Assembly (NCBI RefSeq): GCF_009765225.1
Contig: NZ_VMSF01000001.1
Location: 1,674,001-1,738,000 of the forward strand
DNA: 64,000 bases
Direction of reading: 5' to 3'
Source of the DNA: Leifsonia sp. AG29
Lineage (GTDB): Bacteria; Actinomycetota; Actinomycetes; Actinomycetales; Microbacteriaceae
Each line of letters begins with the position of its first letter. Within the stretch, counting starts at the first letter, position 1. This document shows positions 8,910 through 17,231 of this stretch, in pieces. The notes under the pieces were generated by a model that made no database searches, had not been told where the DNA came from, and was given only the letters and a program-made list of their open reading frames with translations. The position numbers and the translations under genes are program-made.

Positions 8910-9509
8910 GTGACGCTCATCTCGCTGGTCCGGCACGGCCAGACCGACTGGAATCTCGCCAGACGCATCCAGGGGTCGAGTGACATCCCGCTCAACGCGA
9001 CCGGCCGCGCCCAGGCGGAGGCCACCGGGCGCGCCCTCGCCGGAGGCCGGTTCGACGCGATCTACGCGAGCCCGTTGAGCCGGGCGCTCGACACGGCACG
9101 GATCATCGCGACGCATGTCGGGCTCCCGGAGCCGACGCGGCTGCCTGCGCTCGCCGAACGCCAGTACGGCGAGGCCGAGGGGCTCACCGGAGCCGAGATC
9201 CTCGAGCGCTGGCCGGAGGGCATCCCGGTTCCGGGCCGCGAGTCCCGGGAGGAGGTCGTGGCGCGGGCGCTTCCCGCCCTCAAGCAGCTCGGCGAGCGCC
9301 ACCCCGACGAGCAGGTCATCGTCGTGAGTCACGGCGGCGTCATCTCGTCGCTCGTGCGGCACGTGACCGATCACGCGCTGCCGGGTCCGGGCGAGGTGAT
9401 CCCCAACGGGTCCGTGCATCGTTTCCGCTATGCCGGCGGCCGCCTGACGCTCGACCGATTCAACCTCGGGCCCGAAGACCACGACCTGCTCACCGCTTCG
9501 GTGATGTGA
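8910..9509 (+). CDS. Histidine phosphatase (phosphoglycerate-mutase-like)
   Basis: A 199-aa protein with the branch signature RHGQTDWN near residue 8, whose His is the phosphate acceptor, and SHGGVISS with the second His near residue 140. These are features of broad phosphomonoesterases and cobalamin/GpmB-like enzymes; the substrate is unknown. GTG at 8910 is preceded by AAAGGA at 5 bases, and translation from upstream codons would add a non-homologous extension. Its 3' end overlaps the convergent glycosyltransferase gene by 20 bases. Confidence 0.88.
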   Translation: MTLISLVRHGQTDWNLARRIQGSSDIPLNATGRAQAEATGRALAGGRFDAIYASPLSRALDTARIIATHVGLPEPTRLPALAERQYGEAEGLTGAEILERWPEGIPVPGRESREEVVARALPALKQLGERHPDEQVIVVSHGGVISSLVRHVTDHALPGPGEVIPNGSVHRFRYAGGRLTLDRFNLGPEDHDLLTASVM

Positions 9510-10578
9510 CCTCCGCGGTCGCCATGAGCACGGAGAGAAGGTGGGCGGCGGAGCGCTCCCAGGTGTAGCGCTCCACCTCCCGCTTAGCGGCGGCGGACCG
9601 CGCCGCCCAGATGCCCGGCTCCTCGAGGTGCTTGACCCGCGCAGCCAGCTGCTCCGCTGAATCCGGGGCGAAGAACAGCGCCGCCTGGCCCCCGATCTCG
9701 CGGAAGATGGGGATGTCGCTCACGACGACCGGGGTCCCGAGGATCATGGACTCGACGAGCGGGATCCCGAAGCCCTCATCGTGGGATGCGCTGACGAGCG
9801 CCGTCGCCGCTGCCACCGTCTCGGCGTACTCCTCGTCGCTCGCGCCGTCGTGGAAGACGAGCCGCGCTCCGGGAGCCAGCCCGCTCAGCCGGTGCTGTTC
9901 CGCCTCGGAGACCCGGCTCATCAGATGGAGGGTGTACTCCGGGAGGAGCGTCATGGCGCGGACCAGCGTGTCGACGTTCTTGTAGGGCATGAAGGAGCCC
10001 ATGTAGACGAGGCTCTTCGTCTCGGGTGCTGTCCGCGAGGCCCGTTCCGGCGAGATCGGCGGCATGTCGGCCGCGTTGGGTACGACGTACACGGGCTTGC
10101 GGGTCAAATGGTGCTCGGCGATGAGCGCCTTCGTCGTCTCGGAGACCGTGACGACGGCGTCCGACCGGTTGAGCAGCATCCGCTGCGGCCACCAGGCGAG
10201 GTGATAGAGGCGCCACAGCCCCCGGACGAACGCGGGCAGGTCGCGAGGAGGCTTGGGGTGGCGGTAGTAGATGAGGTCGTGGACCGTGAGCACCAGTCGG
10301 TAGCGCCGACCAAAGCCGCCCATCGTCTGCATCGGCGTGAACACGATGTCGGGGCGCAGCTTGTTAACCCGGCGGGCCACCCACGGCTCGCGCGGCGACG
10401 TCGGCGATGGGGCCAGCTCCCACGGGAGGTCGGGCAGCATCTCCAGCTGGCGGTGGTCACTGATCAGCATGGTGACGGGATGACGCCGGCCGAGGGCGGC
10501 CACGAGGCCCGCGGTGTACCGGCTGATGCCGTCGTGCCGGCCGATGCGCGTGTAGCGGCAGTCGAAGACGATCCTCAT
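9490..10578 (-). CDS. Glycosyltransferase family 4 (GT-B fold)
   Basis: A 362-aa GT-B enzyme. The N-terminal domain starts with the DGISRYTAGL acceptor loop. The C-terminal nucleotide-sugar domain has YMGSFMPYKNVDTLVRA and the E-x7-E-like region SHDEGFGIPLVESMILGTPVV. It most resembles mannosyl- or rhamnosyltransferases that act on polyprenyl or glycolipid acceptors; donor and acceptor are not determined. ATG at 10578 lies 11 bases after the stop of the alpha/beta-hydrolase gene, so the two are an operon. No transmembrane segment is evident. Confidence 0.82.
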   Translation of the reverse strand: MRIVFDCRYTRIGRHDGISRYTAGLVAALGRRHPVTMLISDHRQLEMLPDLPWELAPSPTSPREPWVARRVNKLRPDIVFTPMQTMGGFGRRYRLVLTVHDLIYYRHPKPPRDLPAFVRGLWRLYHLAWWPQRMLLNRSDAVVTVSETTKALIAEHHLTRKPVYVVPNAADMPPISPERASRTAPETKSLVYMGSFMPYKNVDTLVRAMTLLPEYTLHLMSRVSEAEQHRLSGLAPGARLVFHDGASDEEYAETVAAATALVSASHDEGFGIPLVESMILGTPVVVSDIPIFREIGGQAALFFAPDSAEQLAARVKHLEEPGIWAARSAAAKREVERYTWERSAAHLLSVLMATAEVTSPKR

Positions 10579-10589
10579 GTCGGCCGCCG

Positions 10590-11510
10590 TCACTTGAGGA
10601 AGGCCTGAACGGCCTGTGCGGCCGCGGCGGGGGTCTCGTAGTGGATCAGGTGGCCGACCTCCGGGATCGCCACGATCTCCGCATCCGGGAACAGACGCTG
10701 AAGGCGGTACTCCGCCGCGATCGGCGTGATGTCGTCCTTCTCCGCCGCGACGAGGAGGGTGTGCTCCGGGATCCGGGCGGCGTATTCGCTCACGTCGTGG
10801 GCGACGGAGGCGCGGAACGCCTCGAGCACGACCCTCCGGTCGCTGAACGCCGAGAAGTAGCGGTCGTGCTGGTCGTGGATCCAGCGGCGCAGGCGCTTGT
10901 CGCGCGTCTTCGCCATGGCCTCGCTCATGACACGGACGATGAGACGGTTGCGCAACAGCGCGAAGCCGAGCCGCTCCGGGAGGGCGGCGGCGAGCCAGTA
11001 GTAGAAGATGGCCAGCCGAGTGAGGACGCCGCGCGGTCCGCGGAGCGCCGGCTGTCCGATGGGATTGACAAGGATGACCGAGTCCGGATGGAGGCCGTCC
11101 GCCCGCTCCGCATCCGTGCCTTCGCCCGGGCCTCCGGCGAGCGCCGCGGCGACGACGATGGAGCCGAACGAGTGCCCGAGGAGCACGAGCCGACCGCCCG
11201 GGTCGACGGCGGCGACGAACGCGCGGAGCCACCGGCTGTACCCGTCGATGTCGTGCGCGGCCACGGTCAGCGGTGTGGACTCGCCGAACCCCGGGAGGTC
11301 GGGCGAGATCAGCCGCAGACCGGGCAGTTGCGCGACCACCGGCTCGAGCCCGTGGTGGTCGCCGCGGAAGCCGTGCACGAGAACGAGGACCGTGTCGGAT
11401 GCGGGGTCGCCGTAGTCCCAGAACCGGGTCGTCCCGCCGAGCAGGCGGACCTCACCCGTGCGCACCGGTACCCGGTCGAGAGCCGCGGCGTATGGTGAGG
11501 AAACAGTCAT
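10590..11510 (-). CDS. Alpha/beta-fold hydrolase
   Basis: A 306-aa alpha/beta hydrolase with oxyanion region HGFRGDHHG, nucleophile elbow GHSFGS (near residue 130), a lid of about 70 residues rich in Arg and Leu, a likely acid in AEKDDITP and the catalytic His in GHLIHYE. The substrate is unknown. ATG at 11510 is used; the in-frame upstream ATG (to 11657) would run through the treS promoter. It is the first gene of a two-gene operon with the glycosyltransferase and diverges from treS. Confidence 0.82.
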   Translation of the reverse strand: MTVSSPYAAALDRVPVRTGEVRLLGGTTRFWDYGDPASDTVLVLVHGFRGDHHGLEPVVAQLPGLRLISPDLPGFGESTPLTVAAHDIDGYSRWLRAFVAAVDPGGRLVLLGHSFGSIVVAAALAGGPGEGTDAERADGLHPDSVILVNPIGQPALRGPRGVLTRLAIFYYWLAAALPERLGFALLRNRLIVRVMSEAMAKTRDKRLRRWIHDQHDRYFSAFSDRRVVLEAFRASVAHDVSEYAARIPEHTLLVAAEKDDITPIAAEYRLQRLFPDAEIVAIPEVGHLIHYETPAAAAQAVQAFLK

Positions 11511-11530
11511 CCGACTCAGTCTAGGCAGAC

Positions 11531-11584
11531 TGGACAGGGCACCGTTCCGACGCCCTAGACTTTCCTGGTTGCAATCGCTTGCAT
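11531..11584 (+). promoter_or_regulatory. treS promoter with LacI-type operator
   Basis: A candidate -35 TGGACA (11531-11536) and -10 TAGACT (11556-11561) are separated by 19 bases. Just downstream, TTGCAATCGCTTGCAT (11569-11584) matches the LacI-family operator layout TTGCAAnCGnTTGCAA, with 5 of 7 paired positions symmetric about the central CG. An operator over the transcription start implies repression by a sugar-responsive LacI regulator. The regulator is not in the window. Confidence 0.55.
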
Positions 11585-11619
11585 CGGCATCGATCGGCTC
11601 CCCCGCCGAAAGGAGAACC

Positions 11620-13329
11620 GTGAGTTTCACCGCGCCTATCACGCTGCCCGGACTCACCCTCGACCCTCAGTGGTACCGCCGGTCGGTGTTCTACGAGGTC
11701 ATGGTGCGCTCCTTCGTCGACAGCAACGGCGACGGCTCCGGGGACATCGCGGGGCTCATCTCCAAGCTCGACTACCTGCAGTGGCTGGGCATCGACGCGC
11801 TGTGGCTGCCTCCCTTCTTCATGTCCCCGCTCCGCGACGGCGGTTACGACGTGGCCGACTTCAAGGCGATCCTCCCCGAGTTCGGGACCATCGACGAGTT
11901 CCGCGAGCTCGTGACGAAGGCGCACGAGCGCAACATGCGCATCATCATCGACCTCCCCATCAACCACACCTCCGACCAGCACGAGTGGTTCCAGCAGTCG
12001 CGATCGGACCCCGAGGGCCCGTACGGCGACTTCTACGTGTGGAACGAGACGAACGACAAGTGGCCGGACATCCGCATCATCTTCGTCGACACCGAGGACT
12101 CCAACTGGGCCTTCGACGAGGCGCGCCGCCAGTTCTACTTCCACCGTTTCTTCTCGCACCAGCCCGACCTCAACTACGAGAACCCGGCCGTGCACGAGGC
12201 GATGTACGACGTCATCCGCTTCTGGCTCGACCTGGGCGTCGACGGCTTCCGTCTCGACGCGATCCCCTACCTCTACGAATCCGACGAGGGCAACGGCGAG
12301 GGCGAGCCGAAGACCCACGAGTTCATCAAGCGCCTTCGCGAATGGGTGGACCGCGAGTACCCCGGCCGCATCATGGTGGCGGAGGCGAACCAGTGGCCGC
12401 GCGAGGTCGCGGCGTTCTTCGGCACGGAGGACGAGCCGGAGTGCCACATGGCCTTCGACTTCCCGGTCATGCCGCGTATCTTCTACGCGCTCCGCTCACA
12501 GCAGGCGAACGAGCTCATCCGGGTGCTGTCGGAGACCACCGACGTGCCGGAGGGCTCTGCGTGGGGCGTGTTCCTGCGCAACCACGATGAGCTCACGCTC
12601 GAGATGGTCAGCGAGGAGTACCGCCAGGCGATGTACGGCTGGTACGCCTACGACCCGCGCATGCGGTCCAACATCGGCATCCGGCGCCGCCTCGCCCCGC
12701 TGCTCGACAACTCGCGGGCCGAGCTCGAGCTCGCCCACGCCCTCCTGTTCTCCCTCCCCGGGAGCCCGTTCCTCTACTACGGCGACGAGATCGGGATGGG
12801 CGACAACATCTGGCTCCCCGACCGCGACAGCTCCCGCACGCCGATGCAGTGGACGCCCGACCGCAACGGCGGCTTCTCGACCGCCGACCCGGGCAAGCTG
12901 TACCTCCCGGTCGTGCAGTCCCTCGTGTTCCACTACAACCAGGTCAACGTGGAGGCGCAGCTCGCCCAGTCGCGCTCGCTCCTCCACTGGATCCGCAACG
13001 TCATCCACGTCCGGAAGGCGCACCCGGTCTTCGGGCTCGGCGACATCCGCGTGCTGCCCACCGATCACGAGTCGGTGCTGGCGTTCGTGCGGTCGTACGC
13101 CGGAAGCGGTTCGCACTTCGGCGACCAGCCGGAAGACGTGCTCTGCGTGTTCTCGTTCGCGCACAACCCGGTCTCCGTCACGTTGGAGGCGCCCGAGTAC
13201 GCGGGGAGCGCCCTCTACGATCTGTTCGGCGGCGCGGAGTTCCCGACCATCGCCGACGACGGCCGGTTCACGCTCACGCTCGGCACCCAGAACTTCTACT
13301 GGCTCCACATCGAGCCGCGTCGCGACTGA
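11620..13329 (+). CDS. treS: Maltose alpha-D-glucosyltransferase (trehalose synthase)
   Basis: A 569-aa GH13 enzyme that interconverts maltose and trehalose; in mycobacteria it also feeds the GlgE glucan pathway. The opening WYRRSVFYEVMVRSFVDSNG is diagnostic of TreS. Catalytic residues are the nucleophile Asp213 in DGFRLDAIP, acid/base Glu255 in VAEANQWP and Asp323 in LRNHDE; the first conserved region is DLPINHTSDQH. The length matches stand-alone TreS, with no fused maltokinase domain. GTG at 11620 follows AAAGGAG at 4-5 bases. Maltokinase and GlgE are not adjacent. Confidence 0.93.
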   Translation: MSFTAPITLPGLTLDPQWYRRSVFYEVMVRSFVDSNGDGSGDIAGLISKLDYLQWLGIDALWLPPFFMSPLRDGGYDVADFKAILPEFGTIDEFRELVTKAHERNMRIIIDLPINHTSDQHEWFQQSRSDPEGPYGDFYVWNETNDKWPDIRIIFVDTEDSNWAFDEARRQFYFHRFFSHQPDLNYENPAVHEAMYDVIRFWLDLGVDGFRLDAIPYLYESDEGNGEGEPKTHEFIKRLREWVDREYPGRIMVAEANQWPREVAAFFGTEDEPECHMAFDFPVMPRIFYALRSQQANELIRVLSETTDVPEGSAWGVFLRNHDELTLEMVSEEYRQAMYGWYAYDPRMRSNIGIRRRLAPLLDNSRAELELAHALLFSLPGSPFLYYGDEIGMGDNIWLPDRDSSRTPMQWTPDRNGGFSTADPGKLYLPVVQSLVFHYNQVNVEAQLAQSRSLLHWIRNVIHVRKAHPVFGLGDIRVLPTDHESVLAFVRSYAGSGSHFGDQPEDVLCVFSFAHNPVSVTLEAPEYAGSALYDLFGGAEFPTIADDGRFTLTLGTQNFYWLHIEPRRD

Positions 13330-13346
13330 GCAGCGCGGCGACCCAT

Positions 13347-13382
13347 CGAGCCTGTGGAGGGGCGCGTCCCTCCACAGGCTCG
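13347..13382 (+). terminator. Hairpin terminator after treS
   Basis: Perfect 15-base arms (13347-13361 and 13368-13382) enclose a 6-base loop, 17 bases after the treS stop. There is no T-tract, which is common for actinobacterial terminators. Confidence 0.7.
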
Positions 13383-13415
13383 GCGAGTCGCCGCGATGTG
13401 CGCTGCGGTGCTCCC

Positions 13416-13421
13416 TAGCCT
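13416..13421 (+). promoter_or_regulatory. -10 hexamer TAGCCT, leaderless promoter of the exonuclease gene
   Basis: TAGCCT ends 6 bases before ATG 13428 with no Shine-Dalgarno, consistent with a leaderless mRNA. Confidence 0.5.
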
Positions 13422-13427
13422 GAATAC

Positions 13428-14153
13428 ATGACGTGGCACCGCGAACTCGGCGTTTTCGACCTCGAGACGACGGGCATCGACGTCGAATCGGCTCGCATCG
13501 TCACCGCGCACGTCGGTCTCCTCGACGAGCGCGGCGACGTCGTCCGGCGCCGCGACTGGCTCCTCGACCCGGGCACCGATATCCCCGCCGAGGCGACGGC
13601 CGTCCATGGCATCACGACGGCGCGCGCCCGCCGGGACGGAATGCAGGCCGCGGCCGGGGTCGCGGCGATCGTGGCCCAGCTGCGGAGTCTGTTCGAGCGT
13701 GGAATCCCCGTCGTCGCCTACAACGCGCCCTACGACTTCACGCTGCTCGACCGGGAGGCACGGCGCCACGACATCGCCCCGCTCGAGTCGCCGTTGCCGG
13801 TCGTCGACCCGCTGGTGATCGACCGCGCGGTCGACCGCTACCGCCGCGGCAAGCGGACGCTGTCGGTCACAGCGGTGCACTACGGCGTGAGCCTCCTCGA
13901 CGCGCATGACGCCGGAGCCGACGCGATCGCCGCGGGACGGGTGGCGCAGGCGCTCGCCCGCGTGCACGCCGAGGCGCTCGCCATGGAGGCTGCCGAGCTC
14001 CACCTGCGCCAGGTCGACTGGTGCCGAGAGCAGGCCGCCGACTTCCAGGAGTACATGCGACGCGTGCGCGACCCGCAGTTCACCGCGTCCGGGCACTGGC
14101 CGGTCCGGCCGCCGGCGCACGACGAAACCCGGTCTTCTGCCGCCGTCGCCTGA
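13428..14153 (+). CDS. DEDDh-family 3'-5' exonuclease (DnaQ-like)
   Basis: A 241-aa protein whose first 180 residues are an RNase T/DnaQ-like domain. Exo I is FDLETTG (Asp/Glu), Exo II is YNAPYDFTLLD (Asp) and Exo III is HDAGADA (His/Asp), so all metal ligands and the general-base His are present. The last 50 residues are helical and end in a disordered tail. It is likely a stand-alone proofreading or repair exonuclease; it is not fused to a UvrC-like domain. The start is supported by the leaderless -10. Confidence 0.85.
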   Translation: MTWHRELGVFDLETTGIDVESARIVTAHVGLLDERGDVVRRRDWLLDPGTDIPAEATAVHGITTARARRDGMQAAAGVAAIVAQLRSLFERGIPVVAYNAPYDFTLLDREARRHDIAPLESPLPVVDPLVIDRAVDRYRRGKRTLSVTAVHYGVSLLDAHDAGADAIAAGRVAQALARVHAEALAMEAAELHLRQVDWCREQAADFQEYMRRVRDPQFTASGHWPVRPPAHDETRSSAAVA

Positions 14154-14157
14154 CCGC

Positions 14158-14163
14158 TAGGGT
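14158..14163 (+). promoter_or_regulatory. -10 hexamer TAGGGT, leaderless promoter
   Basis: TAGGGT lies 7 bases before ATG 14171 and begins 5 bases after the exonuclease stop, so the DUF4190 gene seems to have its own leaderless promoter. Confidence 0.45.
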
Positions 14164-14170
14164 CGGGGCC

Positions 14171-14647
14171 ATGAGCGACCCCGATCTGAACCCTCAGCCC
14201 CTCCCGCCGGAGCACGGCGCGGGCGCCCCGCCAGAGCCGGGGAACACCGGTGCGACTCCCCCGCCGGCCGATGCCGCGCCGCAGCAGCCTGGGTATCCGG
14301 CACCGCAGCCCGGCTACGGCTCGCCCCAGCAGCCCGGCTACGGCTCGCCCCAGCAGCCCGGCTACGGCGCGCCCGCGTACGGTGCCCCCGGGTACGGCGC
14401 TCCTGCGCAGCCCGGGTACAACGCGCTCGCGATCGTCGGCTTCATCCTCGCGTTCTTCGTCAACATCGTCGGAATCATCCTTGGGTTCGTGGCGCTCGGT
14501 CAGATCAAGCGAACCGGCGAACAGGGGCGCGGGCTCGCGATCGCGGCGGTCGTCATCGGCTTCGCGGAGATCGCGCTCGGCATCCTCCTGGCGATCGTCT
14601 TCTCGGTCATCTTCGGTGCGGCGGTCAGCCACTACCGCACCTACTAG
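14171..14647 (+). CDS. DUF4190-type membrane protein with Pro/Gly/Tyr-rich N-terminus
   Basis: A 158-aa protein. Residues 1-85 are low-complexity and contain repeated PQQPGYGS/PGYGAP units. Residues about 88-112 and 128-152 form a two-helix DUF4190 domain with the family signature IILGFVALGQIKRTGEQGRGLA between the helices. The function of DUF4190 is unknown; the disordered tail is likely cytoplasmic. The start is ATG 14171 behind a leaderless -10. The next gene is a short paralogue. Confidence 0.85.
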   Translation: MSDPDLNPQPLPPEHGAGAPPEPGNTGATPPPADAAPQQPGYPAPQPGYGSPQQPGYGSPQQPGYGAPAYGAPGYGAPAQPGYNALAIVGFILAFFVNIVGIILGFVALGQIKRTGEQGRGLAIAAVVIGFAEIALGILLAIVFSVIFGAAVSHYRTY

Positions 14648-14707
14648 GCACGTGCCCGATAGCGGCACCCCCTTCTCGTGGGGCTATTGAGGCCCTGCCC
14701 CGGCCGA

Positions 14708-14713
14708 TAGTGT
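14708..14713 (+). promoter_or_regulatory. -10 hexamer TAGTGT, leaderless promoter
   Basis: TAGTGT lies 7 bases before ATG 14721 with no ribosome binding site between, mirroring the promoter of the upstream paralogue. Confidence 0.45.
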
Positions 14714-14720
14714 CTGGCGC

Positions 14721-15020
14721 ATGACGGACTCCTCTCTGAATCCCCAGCCCCTCCCGCCGCAGGCGGCCCCCTACGGCGCTGCCGCCGAACCCCGATGGAA
14801 CACGATGTCGATCGTGGCGTTCATCGTCACCTTCTTCGTCAGCATCGTCGGGATCATCCTCGGCTTCATCGCGCTCTCCCAGATCAAGCGCACCGGGGAG
14901 CGCGGCCGCGGGCTGGCGCTGGCAGCCGTCATCCTCGGCTTCGCCTCGATCGTCCTGACCGTCATCTCGATCATCGCGATCGTCGGCTTGGCGGCCGCCG
15001 GTCACTACTCGGGTTCCTGA
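14721..15020 (+). CDS. DUF4190-type membrane protein, short paralogue
   Basis: A 99-aa protein that shares the N-terminal SLNPQPLPP peptide and the two-helix core (GFIALSQIKRTGERGRGLA) with the gene at 14171, but lacks the long PGYG repeat tail. Two transmembrane helices are visible (about residues 28-52 and 65-93). The pair looks like a tandem duplication in which one copy gained or lost the repeat region. Function unknown. Confidence 0.83.
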   Translation: MTDSSLNPQPLPPQAAPYGAAAEPRWNTMSIVAFIVTFFVSIVGIILGFIALSQIKRTGERGRGLALAAVILGFASIVLTVISIIAIVGLAAAGHYSGS

Positions 15021-15120
15021 CCGGGCTCCCTGGCCGGGGCCCTCACCGACCTCACTGATCCGGTTCTGGCCGGACGCGCAACGATCCACAGCCTCCCGGC
15101 CTGCGCCGGGCGCGAATGGT

Positions 15121-15260
15121 CACTAATGGCCCCCTCAGCTGCCGATGTCGGCAATGAGGGGGCCATTAGTGCCAACTCAGTTCCGCTGTCGGCAATGAGG
15201 GGGCCGTTGGTGCCGACTCAGCGGCCGATCCCGGCCGCGGGGCCATTGGTGCCGACCCAG
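15121..15260. repeat. Long hairpin and three diverged ~40-bp repeat units
   Basis: A perfect 17-base inverted repeat (15121-15137 and 15155-15171) has an inner GCCGA/TCGGC stem. Its right half begins a 33-base unit (15148-15180) repeated at 15189-15221 and, in shorter form, at about 15238-15260. The spacing is about 40 bases and each unit ends in a GGTGCCGAC-like stretch. It lies downstream of the DUF4190 gene and just outside the integrated element. It could act as a bidirectional terminator; it also looks like a dispersed intergenic repeat family. The 15021-15348 interval otherwise shows no gene. Confidence 0.75.
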
Positions 15261-15289
15261 CCGGCGAGCCCACGCCCCCCACGCACGAC

Positions 15290-15319
15290 GAAGGCCCCCA
15301 CCAAGCGGCGGGGGCCTTC
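15290..15319 (-). terminator. Original rpmE2 terminator, stranded on the far side of the element
   Basis: Ten-base perfect arms (15290-15299 and 15310-15319) form a GC-rich hairpin. Read on the minus strand it lies about 30 bases after the remnant rpmE2 stop codon at 15349-15351, which is the position expected for the terminator of rpmE2 before insertion. Confidence 0.65.
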
Positions 15320-15351
15320 ATCTCTGCGGCGCGAACGCCGCCGGCGGCTTA

Positions 15352-15369
15352 CTTGCCGAAGTTCTTGTA
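15352..15369. repeat. Left attachment core (attL), remnant of the rpmE2 3' end
   Basis: This 18-base copy is identical to 23667-23684. Read on the minus strand with the adjoining TTA at 15349-15351 it encodes the YKNFGK tail and stop of the ancestral rpmE2. In the rebuilt circular junction, CTAACTGG (15376-15383) pairs with CCAGTTAG (23657-23664) as an inverted repeat around the core, as expected for a serine-integrase attP. The centre of symmetry falls on the TT of AAGTTCTT (15362-15363). Confidence 0.85.
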
Positions 15370-15383
15370 CCGCACCTAACTGG

Positions 15384-15389
15384 TACGGT
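15384..15389 (+). promoter_or_regulatory. -10 hexamer TACGGT, leaderless promoter of the integrase
   Basis: TACGGT ends 7 bases before ATG 15397 and abuts the right arm of the attP-like inverted repeat. A 17-base spacer would place the -35 region inside the att core. Confidence 0.4.
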
Positions 15390-15396
15390 CGATCAC

Positions 15397-16949
15397 ATGA
15401 GCAGAACCCAGCCACGACGTGCCGTACTTTACGTGCGCCTTTCGAAGGACTCCGAGCGCTCAACATCCATCGCGGGCCAGCACTCCGACCTCCACGCGAT
15501 CGCGCACCGGGAGGGCTGGAAGTCGTGGCGACATTCGTGGACAACGGCCGCTCGGGCGGCAAGGAGCGCGCCAACGCTCAAGCTGCCTACGACATGGTAT
15601 ACAGCGGCGCCGCCGACGTCCTCGCTGTTTACGCATACGACCGATGGAGTCGTCAGGGCATCGAGAAAGCAGCCGACGTGATCCGGCTTGTCCGCGAGCG
15701 CCAGGAGTCTGGCCACCCGGCGCTATTCTTCGCAGAGCGGGAGGGCATCCGCTCTGACCGTGACGACTGGGAAATGCAACTGGCGTTCGCCGCCGACATC
15801 GCGAAGAAGGAACGCGACCGCACTCGTGCGCGCCAGATCGCAGCTCGCGACAGGATGCGCCGGGAGGGTCGCAACCCCGGCTATGGCACACCGCCGCTCG
15901 GCTACCGAACCGGCCCTCATCCGACGCTCTCGACTGGACGTGGCTTGCTCGTGATTCCCGAGGAAGCGGAGATTATCCGAGAGATTGCGGATCGCCTCGT
16001 CCGCGGCGAGTCTACGGTCAAAATCGGCTACGACTTGACGGAGCGAGGGTTCCCTCGAGCGCGGTCGAAATACCGCAAGGCACTACTAGCGGGTGACGAT
16101 CCCACTGGCCTGGACAGGGGCGCTTGGGAGCCGCCCCGCATCCGAGACACATGGATTAGTGACCATCTCCTCGGGCGCGTCAGCTTCAAGGGCGCACCCG
16201 TTCTCGACGTATCAACTGGCCTCCCGCTCACTCCGTTCGAGCCCATCCTCGACCTCGAAACGATACTCAAGATACGAGAGCGCTTTTCAGCGAAGCGCGG
16301 CGAGCAACGCCTACGGCGCGCAGCTCGGCTACTTTCCGGGGTCGCCTACTGCGGTATCTGCGACGAAAAGTCCTACCCTAAGGTGTCACGTGGTGTTCCC
16401 TACTATCAGTGCTCTGGCGTCGCCCGCGGTAAGAAGTGCCCTCAACCACGGATCGACGCCGCGCTCGTCGAATCCATGGTGTCAGACCTGTACCTGGCGG
16501 TCCGCGGGGACGCACCGGAGGTTCGAGTGGTGGAACATCTGAGCGATCCTGAAACGGTCGCCCTGCTCGCGACGGTGTCCGAACAAATCTCAGTGGAGAC
16601 GGCACGGTGGGCCGCGCTCGATGGCGATGAGGCAGATGCAGTCCTTGCGACCATCGGAGACCTCAAACGGCGCCGGAGCGAACTGCAAGCCATCAAGCCA
16701 CGGCGGACCATTGAAGTCGTTGAGACCGGTCGGACCTTCGCGGCCGCGTGGGCAGACGCCGACACGGACGGACGACGAGCGATGTTGCTGGACGCTTTGG
16801 ACCATGTGAGCGTCTACCCACGCTCGAACACCGACCGAGTAGTCGCCCACTGGTACGAGGGCATCGACCAGCCAGAAGGGCACTCCAGCGGCCCCGACAA
16901 CCCCGCCAATCGTCGCGCGCCGCGTTCCGTTCGCGTCTCAGAGCTTTAG
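15397..16949 (+). pseudogene. Large serine recombinase (integrase), interrupted by a frameshift
   Basis: The catalytic domain starts in one frame (residues 1-40, AVLYVRLSKDSERSTSIAGQ, catalytic Ser16) and continues in another from about 15515-15523 (EVVATFVDNGRSGG, then the YAYDRWSR and ERDRTRARQ regions). Restoring one missing base near 15513-15520 gives an intact protein of about 517 aa, a normal length for a large serine integrase. A recombinase domain (GYGTPPLGYRTG) and a zinc ribbon (CGIC...C...C, 16344-16440) follow, then a coiled-coil segment. It lies 27 bases from attL, the usual place for an integrase. The change is either a real inactivating deletion or a sequencing error. Confidence 0.85.
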
Positions 16950-16961
16950 CCGAGGATCCGG

Positions 16962-17231
16962 ATGCTGACCTATGCCGAGGCAATGGCGCGAGTCCGCGAA
17001 GACTACGCCGCCACGTGGCTCGAGTCGCACCCTGGCGGCACGTTCCACACGGACCCCGACGGCTACGAGGACGGCAGCGCCTACCTCGTCCCCGTCTCCG
17101 ACCCGTGCGGGCCGCCGATGGTCGACGACGCGCCAGCCGTGCTTGTGGACAAGGTCACCGGCGGGGTGAGCCACCACTCGCCTCTCGACATTCTCGACCG
17201 CATGGGGGCCATGACGCCGATATCGGTCTAG
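16962..17231 (+). CDS. Small unknown protein, immunity/YrhB-like character
   Basis: An 89-aa acidic protein starting 12 bases after the integrase stop, with GAGGA before ATG 16962, so it is probably co-expressed with the integrase. The arrangement (a helical start YAEAMARVREDY, a strand with YLVPVSD, then VLVDKVTGGVSHHS) resembles small YrhB/Imm35-type proteins, in which a VDK.TG turn is common. That resemblance is by eye and weak. No excisionase-type HTH is visible. Confidence 0.55.
   Translation: MLTYAEAMARVREDYAATWLESHPGGTFHTDPDGYEDGSAYLVPVSDPCGPPMVDDAPAVLVDKVTGGVSHHSPLDILDRMGAMTPISV

Noticed and set aside
15126-16949. An uninterrupted 607-aa open frame read as the full integrase
   Set aside because: Its first 130 residues run through the att site and intergenic repeats; the true catalytic start (YVRLS) is in another frame from ATG 15397.
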